Shown: piece by piece, positions 41,840-50,830 of the stretch
Layout: each line of letters begins with the position of its first letter
Position numbering within the stretch: the first letter of the stretch is position 1
Assembly (NCBI GenBank): GCA_016617855.1
Contig: JAECUM010006793.1
Span: forward strand, 1 to 64,000
Origin: Megalonaias nervosa
Taxonomy: Eukaryota > Mollusca > Bivalvia > Unionida > Unionidae
Reading direction: 5' to 3'
Length of the DNA stretch: 64,000 nucleotides
Program-made: the position numbers and the translations under genes
The notes under the pieces: model-generated
Told to the model about the DNA's origin: nothing
The model's database searches: none
What the model saw: only the letters and a program-made list of their open reading frames with translations

Positions 41840-42459
41840 TAAAGGTTGGCAGTGACAGTGCGGAGACCATCTAGCATGTTCGAGGTAAGCGGAATCTTTC
41901 TGTTCCTACTGGTGAAGTGACACGCCGCAACTGAAGCACATTATTTTATCACCTCGCCCAAGTAGATAAATCCGGCTCTGGCTAATTCTTAGGGGGTAGG
42001 TCCTCCCAGATATTTAGGCCATTTTCTCTGGAAGCTTTGGAACTGACTTTCAAAGTCGCAGTATTTAGGCAAATGCACAGGGAACGAATATTCTTCCTTC
42101 ACAGGTTCATATTGATGAGGGTACGGGGAAATCCGCAGTAGTTTGCTCAGGGATGAATGACATCCGTAGGGTGGTAGCCGCATGGTTTCGCGTGGAGGAT
42201 GACATTGACCATGAAAATCAGTAAAGTGAAAAGGTGTACGATAACGAGTAGCATCGCTTTCGCATCCGTCAGGTTTGACACGCACAGAATCACTTTCCAT
42301 GGTAGGTATGGTAGTAGTAGTCATAGCAAAATTCCCATGATGTGGTACTGAATCGCTGAGGTCACAGCGTACGGCATCCCTGCAATTGCAAGGCACAGCA
42401 TAGCACTCCACTTGAGAATCACTGAACTTGAATGGTGTTGTCTGTTTGTTACCATTCAT
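41840..42459 (-). pseudogene. BIR-domain (IAP-like) protein 2 of outer Polinton
   Basis: ATG 42459; about 115 codons of unknown sequence, then a BIR domain: FQRKWPKYLGG, ELARAGFIYLG, and after one frameshift DKIMCFSCGVSLHQ, stop, EQKDSAYLEHARWSPHC. The zinc ligands Cys-x2-Cys-x16-His-x6-Cys are all present; an in-frame TAG stands where BIR domains normally have Trp, and a TAA precedes ELARAG. Inhibitor-of-apoptosis proteins of insect and mollusc viruses use such domains against host cell death; that role here is inference. Related to the neighbouring BIR gene. Confidence 0.8.
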
Positions 42460-42569
42460 CTTTTTCGCTTGGTGTTGGTAGTTACAATGAACTATCGGTC
42501 TTGGACGGTATCCCTTTTTATACTAGTCGTAATGAAGTCTCGAGCTTGCACATCGTTCCTTTTTTATGC

Positions 42570-42998
42570 CTAGTTTTGGAAGTCTTCCTTTTTTTTCTTC
42601 CTGGACAACGGTAATACCTTCTCTAAGGTACCGTCATACCTTAACCATAGTGTGATGGGTCGAAAGGCCATAGAAAGATAAGGACAGTGAGGAGACCATC
42701 GAGTATGTTCCAGAATAGCTGAATCTTTATAGATACATCGATCCATACGCAACCTCAGACCACAACTGAAGCACTGTACTTCGTATCCCAATCCAGTCTC
42801 AGGTCCCAACTAGACAAATTCTGTTCTAGCTAAAACATTCGTAGAAGGTAATCCTTCCCTATCCGTGGGCCATTTTTGAAACATTTCCAATCGATTGGCA
42901 CAATTACAATAGTCAGGCAAGAAAACAGGAAATTGGTATGGTTTGAACTTGGAGTTCTCAGTGGGTCTCTCACTCGATTCTTGCTGTGTCGAAGTCAT
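42570..42998 (-). pseudogene. BIR-domain (IAP-like) protein 1 of outer Polinton
   Basis: 142 codons from ATG 42998 in one frame with a single TAG at about 42807, in the place of a usually aromatic residue. BIR features: FPVFLPDYCN, MFQKWPTDREG, LARTEFV, then CFSCGLRLRM and AILEHTRWSPHCPYL, giving Cys-x2-Cys-x18-His-x6-Cys (two residues longer than usual between Cys and His). A short Lys-rich end follows. Shares the FPV-LP-YC lead-in with BIR protein 2, so they arose by duplication. No RING finger. Confidence 0.8.
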
Positions 42999-43013
42999 CC
43001 TTCTTGTTGGCGG

Positions 43014-43271
43014 CTATCGTCTTGGAACCATTTTTTTATACCAGCGTGTCCGTACGGTAAAGTAAAGTGGTTGGGAAGCTGTACTCGCTTCTGGTACACG
43101 ATTTGATAACACTTTTTCCAAAGGCCGACTGACAATTTGGTGTGTGGCTAAATGTAGAATCTTGTGAGGTTGGTAGGTGGTCACTTTAAAATATCGATCC
43201 TCTCCTGACTGCAAGGCTTCTTTCAAGACCCCAAAGTTCACCACTTGACTGGTGCGATAATTGAGAGTCAA
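43014..43271 (-). CDS. Hypothetical open frame at the right gene boundary of outer Polinton
   Basis: 85 codons opening with TTG at 43271 (TLNYRTSQVVNFGVLKEALQ, RYFKVTTYQPHKILHLATHQ). No ATG near the start and no recognised domain; probably the remaining part of a gene whose upstream part was lost to the simple-sequence expansion. Confidence 0.3.
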   Translation of the reverse strand: MTLNYRTSQVVNFGVLKEALQSGEDRYFKVTTYQPHKILHLATHQIVSRPLEKVLSNRVPEASTASQPLYFTVRTRWYKKMVPRR

Positions 43272-43289
43272 TCAAAAAATATTACTCTG

Positions 43290-43610
43290 TGTGTATTTGT
43301 CTGTTTGTATGCGTGCTCGTACGTTTGTTTTTGTATATATTTGTATGTTCTTATGCGTACGCCTACGATCATTGGTGTGTGTGTGTGTGTGTATTTGTGT
43401 GTTTGTATGCGAGCTGGTACATTTGTTGGTGTTTGTATTTGTGTGTTTGTATGTGAGCTCGTACGTTTGTTGCTGTGTATATTTGTGTGTTTTATGCGTG
43501 CGCCTACGATCTTTGGGGTGTGTGTATTTGTGTTGGATGCGTGCGCGTACGTTTGTGTGTTTGTATGTGTGCGTGTGTTGCTGTGCGCACGTACCTATGT
43601 GGATAGTATC
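43290..43610. repeat. GT-rich degenerate simple repeat
   Basis: Degenerate units TTTGTATGTG(A/C)GCTCGTACG and TGCGTGCGCCTACGATC with embedded (GT)n. Both strands give spurious open frames. Non-coding. Confidence 0.8.
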
Positions 43611-45960
43611 TAATGTGTTATTTTATTCACTTCTGTGTGGATAGCAGATACGAGATTTTTTTTCCCTTCTGTGTGGATAATAGATATGTGGTTATTTTCT
43701 ACACTTCCCTTCTGTGCGGATAGTAGATATTGTGTTTTTTGATAGTGAATATGGTGTGAATAGTAGATATTTGGGTTTTCTCTTCCCCTTCTGTGTGGAT
43801 AGTAGATATGGGTGTGGATAGTATATAATGGGTATTTTTTCTTCCCTTCCCTTCTGTGTGGATAGTAGATATTGGAATTATTTTCTTCCCTTCCCTTCTG
43901 TGTGGATAGTAGATATGGGTGTGGATAGTATATAATGGGGATTTTTTCTTCCCTTCCCTTCTGTGTGGATAGTATATATTGGAGTTCTTTTCTTCCCTTC
44001 CCTTCCGTGCGGATAATAGATATTAGGGGGTTTTGTCTTCCCTTCCCTTCTGTGTGGATAGTAGATATTAGTGGTGGTTTTTTTCTTCATCCCCTTCTAT
44101 GTGGAAAGTAGATATTGGCGTATTTTGATAGTAGATATGGTGTTTTTTCCTCCTCCCCTTTTGTGTGGATAGTAGATATGAGGTTATTTTCTTCCCTTCC
44201 CTTCTGTATGGGTAGTAGATATTAGGGTTTTTTGATAGTAGATATGGTAGGTGTTTTTTTCTTCCCCTTCTGTGTGGATAGTGGATACGGGATTTTGTTC
44301 TACCTTTCCCTTGTGGATAGTAGATATTGGCGTGAATAATAGATATTGGGGTTTTTTCTTCCCCTTGTGTGTGGATAGTAGATATGGGTGTGGATAGTAT
44401 ATAATGTTTGTTTTTTTTTTTTCTTTCCTCCCCTTCTGTGTGGATAGTAGACATGAGGTAATTTTCTTCCCTTCCCTTCTGTGGGGATAATAGATATGGG
44501 TGTGGATAGTACATAATGTTTTTCTTTTTTTTTCTTCCCTTCCCTTCTGTGGGGATAGTAGATATGGGTGTGGATAGTACATAATGGTTTTTTTTCTTAT
44601 CTTCTCTTCTCTGTGGATAGTAGCTATTGAGTTGGGGGTTTTTTTTCTTCCCTTCCATTCTGTGTGGATAGTGCATAAAGGGATTTTTTCTTTCCTTCCC
44701 TTCTGTGTTGAGAGTAGATATTGTGGTTTTTGATAGTAGATATGGTGTTTTTTCCTTCTGTGAGGATAGTAGACATATGATTTTTTTTCTACCCTTCCCT
44801 TTTGTGTGGATAGTAGATATTGGTGTGTGTGTGTGGGGGGGGGTTTCTTCCCCTTCTGTGTGGATAGTAGATATTGTTTTTTTTTTTATAGTAGATATGG
44901 TGGTTTTTCCTCCTCTCCTTCTGTGTAGATAGTAGATATGATGTAATTTTCTTCCCTTCCCTTCTGTGGGGATAGTAGACATGGGTGTGGATAGTATATA
45001 ATGGGTTTTTTATTCTTCCCTTCCCTTCTGTGTGGATAGTAGTTATTGGTTGTTTTTTTTTTTTCTTCCCTTCCATTCTGTGTGGATAGTATATAATGGG
45101 ATTTTTCTTCCCTTCCCTTCTGTGTGGATAATAGATATTGTGGTTTTTTGACAGTAGATATGGTGTTTTGCCCCTTCTGTGTGGATAGTAGATATGGGAT
45201 TTTTTTTTCTTCCTTTCCCTTCTGTGTGGATAGTAGATATTGGTGTGGTTTTATTTCTTCCTCCCCTTCTTCGTGGATAGTAGATATTGGTTTGTTTTTG
45301 TTTTTTTATGGTAGATATGGTGTTTTTTCCTCCTCCCCTTCTGTGTGGATAGTAGATGTGAGGTAATTTTCTTCCCTTCCCTTCTGTGGGGATAGTAGAT
45401 ATGGGTGTGGATAGTATATAATGGGGTTTTTTTTCTTTCCTTCCCTTCTGTGTGGATAGTAGTTATTGGATTTTTTTTCTTCCCTTCCATTATGTGTGGA
45501 TAGTATATAATGGGATATTTTCTTCCCTTCCCTTCTGTGGGGATAGTAGATATCGGTGTGGATAGTATATATTGTTTTTTTTTTTTTCTTATCTTCTCTT
45601 CTGTGTGGATAGTAGTTATTGGTTTTTATTTTTTTTTTTTCTTCCCTTCCATTTTGTGTGGATAGTATATAATGGGATTTTTTCTTCCCTCCCCTTCTGT
45701 GTGGATAGTAGATATTGTGGTTTTTTGATAGTAGATATGGTGTTTTTCCCCTTCTGTCTGGATAGTAGATATAGGATTTTTTTCTATCCTTCCCTTGTGG
45801 GTAGTAGACATTGGTGTGAATAGTAGATATTGGGTTTATTCTTCCCTTCCCCTGTGTGTGGACAGTAGATATTGGATGTTTTTCTTCCCTTATGTGTGGA
45901 TAGTAGATACTGGGGTTATTTTCTTCTCCTTCTGTGTGGGTAGTAGATAATGGGATTTTT
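43610..45960. repeat. Minisatellite expansion, unit TTCTGTGTGGATAGTAGATA with pyrimidine tract
   Basis: About 2.3 kb of units made of TTCTGTGTGGATAGTAGATA, short G/T runs and TTTTTTCTTCCCTTCCC, in variable spacing (about 35-70 bp). Longer blocks of several units recur. Strand-biased (T/G rich on plus). The long open frames on the minus strand here come from the repeat. It lies inside the outer Polinton between its last gene and right TIR. Confidence 0.9.
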
Positions 45961-46219
45961 CTTCCCTTCTGTGCATTTGCTTGTTTTTATGCGTGTTCGT
46001 ACGTTTGTGTGTATTTGTATATGTGCGCGTACGTTTATTTTTGTGTGTGTGTGCATGTGTGTGTGTGTATTGGTCTTTGTCCCTATAAAACTCCCTTTAT
46101 ACCTATCAAATTCATGTCAAATACCTACCTACAGTAGCGCGTTATTCCGGTCAGCCACTTGCAACACTGTTGCCATTATTCCCCTGGTGTTAGTACGGCG
46201 ACGTCATTGAAGCTGGTAA

Positions 46220-46370
46220 GTTTGAAACTATATATATAGACTTGGGTTTTTCCACAGGTTGTAGCTATAAATAAGATACTAGGGTTTTTAAACAGGAACG
46301 TCACACAAGTTGAGGCTATATATAAATAGTGGGCTTTTCCAAAGGAATTTCCCACAAGTTGTAGCTAAAA
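46220..46370 (+). repeat. TATA-bearing tandem repeat in right arm of outer Polinton
   Basis: Two to three units of about 55-60 bp, GTAGCTATAAATAAGATACTAG then GGTTTTT and ACAAGTTG. Related, in direct orientation, to 8440-8700. The TATAAATA boxes lie just upstream of the short Lys-rich frame (46373-46470) and stem-loop of the arm, so they could be its promoter. Confidence 0.5.
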
Positions 46371-46372
46371 TT

Positions 46373-46470
46373 AGATGGAAGGATGAGAAAAAGAAGAAGA
46401 AGAAAAATGTCCTGTAGAAGACGAGGTGCTGGTGGAGAAGAAGAAGGGAGGAGAGAAAGCAGAAGAAAGC
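46373..46470 (+). pseudogene. Lys-rich gene end in right arm of outer Polinton
   Basis: Reads RWKDEKKKKKKN and, in the same frame after a stop, WWRRRREERE-like sequence; this resembles the end of the gene at 11583-12252 (HEKKKKKEIIEKVRRWWKNW). Only this tail is kept here. It is followed by the histone-type stem-loop. Confidence 0.35.
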
Positions 46471-46821
46471 TAAACGGCCCCTTTCAGGGCCACTTATATG
46501 TCTGGAAAAGATGTCTACTCTCTCTTACCTAAGTTTTTAGTCGATTTTGTATTTTATGTGTGATAGATTGATATTCATCAATCTATGTAAGTGTCATATG
46601 TCTATGCCTATGTCTATCTATTGATATGTCCCGCCAGTCCTGCCCCGCCAAGAGTTATTCTTCGTATAGTTTATGAACCCTATAAATCTTGTCCCTATAT
46701 CGTCCCAGTGGGTCTTGTAATGCTCATTCCCATTGTCGCTATAAATCTTGTCGCCATATCGTCCCAGGGGGGTCTTGTAATTCTAATTCCCATTGTCGCT
46801 ATATCGTCCCCCTTCACTACT
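46465..46821 (-). repeat. Right terminal inverted repeat of outer Polinton
   Basis: Inverse of 11267-11580: tip CCTTCACTACT, two to three units of GTCTTGTAAT...CCCATTGTCGCTATA, then a unique part and the stem-loop. Similarity to the left arm drops inward of about 46465. Confidence 0.85.
46477..46492 (+). terminator. Histone-type 3' stem-loop, right arm of outer Polinton
   Basis: GGCCCCTTTCAGGGCC followed by AC: five stem pairs, one C-A mismatch, TTTC loop. It differs by one base from a perfect metazoan histone stem-loop. A purine run, GGAAAAGATG, follows about 12 bp on. It points outward like its mirror at 11556-11571. Confidence 0.5.
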
Positions 46822-47014
46822 TCTGCCCTTTCTTCATAATGATAGGGGAACGTGTTGCACATGTTCGAGTATTTCCGGAGTCGGGCAGTAAGGGCAGTTT
46901 GTACTTGTTATTCCTTCATTACATCTTCATGCACACCATGCCTGGTTCTGTCTGTTTTATCCTATTTATTATGGTTATATCGTAAGGATTTCTTGACCAT
47001 AATGTGTGCGTCGA

Positions 47015-47347
47015 GACCGCTCCGGTGGCCTAGTTGTTAGAGCGTCCGCCTCGGATGCGGATGTCGTGGCTTCGATCCCCGGCCGAGTCATACCAAAGGC
47101 CTATAAATATGGTTCTAACACCTGCCTCGCTTGGTGCTCAGCATTAAGAGGTTAGTGTTAGGACTGGTCGGCCTGGTGTCAGGATAATATGACTGGGTTG
47201 GACATCATGCTACACGTCTGCGGCATGATGCCCCAGTGCTAGACATCACTATAAACTGCCACACTGCAGACATCGTAGCGATATGACTGAAAATTTTTTA
47301 AAGTTAAGTTAAAAATCCGAATCACACACACACGCGCACGCGCGTGT
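47015..47347 (+). mobile_element. tRNA-derived SINE, copy 1
   Basis: The head has A box TGGCCTAGTTGTTAGAGC and B box GGCTTCGATCCCC; the body runs CCTGCCTCGCTTGGTGCTCA to a TTAAGTTAAAA tail and a CA/CG simple stretch. Flanked by the 11-bp direct repeat GTGTGCGTCGA (47004-47014 and 47348-47358). About 300 bp. Confidence 0.85.
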
Positions 47348-47439
47348 GTGTGCGTCGACAATATTTCCAGAGGCAAGTCCTTTAAGGAATATTAAAACTA
47401 AAACGATAGTAAATCTTTGATTTGTTTTACACTGCTGAC

Positions 47440-48161
47440 CTTCCCCAAGCTGTCCAGTCTGGTCAAGGGTTAAATTTTATGTCTGGAATTTTCCAGCAAG
47501 TAGGTTATGTAGGAATTAAGCATCCAACAGTTTAAATCTTATCCTATCAACCTGAAAATCAATTTGCTTTGGAAAGATTTCACGAAAGTTTGAAGAATAT
47601 GATTCGCTCAAATAATTTGATACAGGAAAAGCTTGGGACAAGGGTATTTATTTGCTGTTGTTTGCTTTAGGGAATCAGTTCAAAAACCGTTAGGTTTTAT
47701 TCCTTTTGAACTAGTTTTTGGTCATACTGTCCATGGACAATTGAAGTTATTAAAAGAGAAACTTTTTTCAACCGAAGATTCAGAGAATAATCTTCTTGAC
47801 TATGTCTCTAATTTCACACTAAGTTCTCAGAGGATTTATAAAGCAGCAAGAACTAATTTTCACTCTACTCAGTCTGAACTGAAAGTAAGGTATGACAGAA
47901 CTACAAAGGAAAGAAGTTATCAGCCTGGACATAGAGTTCTGGCTTTTTTGCCCACACCTCAAAATCCTCTGGGTATATAGTATGGTCCTTATTAAGTTAA
48001 AAGAAAGAAAGTAAGTAACTTAAATTACATTATTACTACTCCTGGGAGGCGGAAACAGAACCAACTTTGCGATATAAATATGATAAAGGAATATGTTAAT
48101 CGAGATAGCCAGTTAATCATTCAGTCAGTTTAGTTGTACCTATCCCACACAGTAAGGATTT
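47440..48161 (+). pseudogene. Ty3/gypsy-like integrase, C-terminal part, before reverse transcriptase
   Basis: Reads SDQGLNFMSGIFQQVG and RFHESLKNMIRSN, then KPLGFIPFELVFGHTVHGQL and VRYDRTTKERSYQPGHRVLA, ending NQLCDINMIKEYVNRDSQ. These are the later core and C-terminal region of a Ty3/gypsy integrase. Several stops and frameshifts. The reading continues, after the SINE at 48174, into a reverse transcriptase. That order (INT before RT) is that of Gmr1-type elements. Confidence 0.75.
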
Positions 48162-48173
48162 AAACCATAGCAT

Positions 48174-48467
48174 ACCGCTCCGGTCCGCCTCAGATGCGGG
48201 AGGTCGCGGGTTCGATCCCCGGCCGAGTCATACCAAAAACTTGTAAAAATGGTACTAACACCTGCCTCGCTTGGTGCTCAGCATTAAGACGTTAGTGTTA
48301 GGACTGGTCGGCCTGGTGTCAGGATAATGTGACTGGATGGGACATGATGCTACGTGTCTGCGGCATGATGCCCCAGTGCTAGACATCACTAAAAACTGCC
48401 ACACTGCAGACATCATAACGATATGACTGAAAAATTGTTAAAGCTACGTTAAAACAATCCAAATCAC
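48174..48467 (+). mobile_element. tRNA-derived SINE, copy 2, inserted in the gypsy remnant
   Basis: Same SINE family as 47015-47347, with 17 or so bases of the head (A box) deleted. Flanked by a 12-bp target duplication with one difference, AAACCATAGCAT (48162-48173) and AAACCATGGCAT (48468-48479). Confidence 0.85.
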
Positions 48468-48479
48468 AAACCATGGCAT

Positions 48480-49400
48480 GCAATCCGACTGTAGTGGCTT
48501 TGGTTCACTTTTGCATCTGCAGCCACAAGAAAAGAGTGAACTAAAATAACTGTTGTGTGAATATGAGCACTTGTTTCCAGATGTTCCAACACTAACAAAT
48601 ATAACCTACCATGAGGATGAAACTGAAATAGATTCTATACCTGTAAACAGCATCCTTACATGACAAATCGCCTCAAGCTTTAATGTTTGTAAAAGGAAAT
48701 TTAATGTTTACTGGAGAATGATTTTTTTTAATCAAGTAAAAGTAAATCAATTTCATGTATTCTTGTGCCGAAACAAAGTAATAATTTCCGTATGTGTACT
48801 GACTGCAGAAGAATGAACAGTGTCACCAAGACAGATTCATTTCCGATGCCGAGAATTGATGACTGCATTGACAAAATTGGAAATCCAAAGTCTGTCTTTA
48901 ATTTTAACCTTTGAAAGAATTCTGGTAAATTCCAATCACTGATAGAGCAAAGGAAATTTCAGCATTTGTAACTCCAGGTGGAGTTTATCAATATATAGTG
49001 ATGCCATTTGGTATGACAAGTTCCCTTCAACTTCCTAGCACTGAAAGATGATAACATCTCGTCTAGGGAATTGCGATGCTTACATCTATGACGTCATCAA
49101 CTACAGCAATATCTGAAAAGATCACTTGGAAACGATTCGGGTCATCTTCGATAGACTCGGTGATACACCAACTGAATAGTTGCTGTAAATAAAAGTGAGT
49201 TTTGTAGTGCTTGTGTTACATATTTAGGACATACCGTGGGATGCAGTGAATTTATACATATAGAAGTCAAGGCTGTCTCTGAATTCCCTGTCTTTATCAG
49301 TTAAAAGCAACTGATGCCGTTTTTTGTATGGCTAGATATTATCGGAAAAATTCGCCGAAATATTTCCTTAATTGCTGAACCTCAGGTCAATGAAAAGTGG
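48480..49400 (+). pseudogene. Ty3/gypsy-like reverse transcriptase remnant (Gmr1-like order)
   Basis: Begins with YEHLFPDVPTLTNITYHEDE, the usual lead-in of Gmr1-like RT, then MCTDCRRMN..VTKTDSFPMPRI DDCIDKIG pieces and KEISAFVTPGGVYQYIVMPF (about 48950-49015), the conserved RT blocks upstream of the active site. Heavily broken by stops and shifts. No LTR recognised. Confidence 0.7.
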
Positions 49401-49899
49401 ACCTTACAGGCCACCTGTAGTTCGGGTTACATAGGCAAAACATACCTGTTAGGGACGCGTCGGGCATGAAGCTGGCCACATGAAACCTTGTGTGTCTAGG
49501 GGATGAAAAACGGTCGACGCCGACTAAGTTGTCTAAGTCGGAAGACACGCAGATACTGCCGCCGACCGGGAAGATGGAGGACGGGCGTTCTTTTACTATT
49601 TGGCGGCACCTTATTTGTCATGTTGCAACACAAATATGGTGGATTGTGCTACTATTTGAGGGCACCCCGTCTCGATCGCTGCCGAAGGGAGTTACTGGTT
49701 AATGAACCCGTTGACTTTGTCGTTGTGGTCGTGACCCAATTGGGCGCGATGCATATTTTCGTGTCCAGAAGGGAGAGGCTCCTCTCTGTCAGGTTGTACA
49801 AACCGATCTGAGGGCTTGTGCTACAGAAGAAAGTGAACGCGTAGCAGACCTACGTTTTGTAGTTTAGGCTCTCGATGTAAAGTTTGCCGAAGGTCCCCC

Positions 49900-50830
49900 T
49901 TTACCGTGGCTCTTGCTATGCTCTTGGTCCATTGGGCCTCTGTGCAATCAACTCAGAGCTATCAACCAGTAGTAGAACGTTCGTTTGCAGGTAGAACTGG
50001 TGGTATTCGCCCATGGTCTTGCAGTGGAAGGCGGACTATACGGCCCGGGTGTGTCGGTATGTAGCGACTGGTTATGCAGAAGGTGGTGGGGTGTGGCTGC
50101 CTTTATCGGGTGCTATTCAGGAATTGATGGCTATTGATCAAATGGAACTGACCCAGAGAGAACGTCAAATACTTCTCCATATTATTGGCAATGACACTGA
50201 TGTCAGCCTTTGAGATTGTTTCCATGGCTGACATCAGCAGGTAGCCGTCGTACCCTAGCTGGTTGTGGAACATCATGGGCACCTCAGACATTCCGAACTT
50301 ATTTGCAGCTCGAGGTTGCAGTGGTGTGGGCTTCCCCATGCCATTTGCCCCTAATGTTGCAGTGGCCTCTAATCAGGTCTTTCCCTTAATGCCTTTGACA
50401 GATGTGGCAGACCCTAACGTCTTTGAGTGATTTAGCGTCTGCGGGATTCTTCTCCTTGGGTCACATGTTGGCGAATATCTCCAATGGCGAATATCTATGA
50501 ACACTTCATCTAGGCTCTCGATAAAGTTGACGATTACGTCCTTACCTCTAAAGAAGGATTTATCTGCCATCACATCGGACTAACTAACCGTAGCCGCAGG
50601 AGTGGTCAACCTCTTCCTTTTTCCCCGGCACGTTGAGAGTCTCTAGGTCGGCGAAAATTACATATGGCACTCGCATCTGTTTGAACAGGTGCCTGCACTA
50701 TAGTTTGTTCTTTTGTGGATCCATTGTAGTGGTCCTCTGCGGCTTGTTGCCGATAATGCGACAGTAGTTCACATGGTCCTTGAGTAGGTCTTCGGTAGAG
50801 AAGGGTTAAAAGCGTTGGAAGCCGAACTAT
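49900..50830 (-). pseudogene. Family B DNA polymerase fragment of another Polinton family
   Basis: Minus strand, in several frames: LLKDHVNYC finger end (about 50795), exonuclease I VIFADLETLNV (about 50660), CHICQ...HCNIRGKWHG (50390-50340), MMFHNQLGYDGYLLM (about 50275), EKYLTFSLGQFHLINSHQFL (about 50180-50120), and YLQTNVLLLVDSSE (about 49990). This is the exonuclease half of a Polinton-type polymerase, clearly different in sequence from the two other copies. No polymerase half is found downstream. Confidence 0.75.

Larger units (their letters stand above)
11267..46821 (-). mobile_element. Outer Polinton/Maverick, complete but decayed, interrupted by a second Polinton
   Basis: The left end reads AGTAGTGAATGGGGACGATA and the right end is its near-perfect inverse (...CCTTCACTACT). 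Both are flanked by the identical hexamer TCTGCC (11261-11266; 46822-46827), matching the 6-bp target duplication and AGT-type ends known for Polintons. Its own length without the guest is about 17.6 kb, typical of the group. Gene set: protease, capsid, penton, integrase, ATPase and accessory genes, mostly minus strand, nearly all with stops and frameshifts. No family B polymerase is visible. Two BIR-domain genes are extra to the usual set. A simple-sequence expansion occupies 43.3-46.0 kb. The guest (20704-38685) differs sharply in base composition, being far richer in AT. Confidence 0.9.

Noticed and set aside
40716..43271. Herpesvirus (malacoherpesvirus) fragment because of BIR genes
   Set aside because: Neighbouring genes are typical Polinton genes between Polinton TIRs; no herpesvirus gene is seen.
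43245..43644. Cys/Val-rich plus-strand frames
   Set aside because: Produced by GT-rich simple sequence.
44068..45490. Long minus-strand open frames (up to 304 codons)
   Set aside because: Translations are tandem repeats of the minisatellite, with no complexity or start context.
47016..47090. Functional tRNA gene
   Set aside because: Although A and B boxes are good, the sequence continues into a SINE body with target duplication and a second copy lies nearby.
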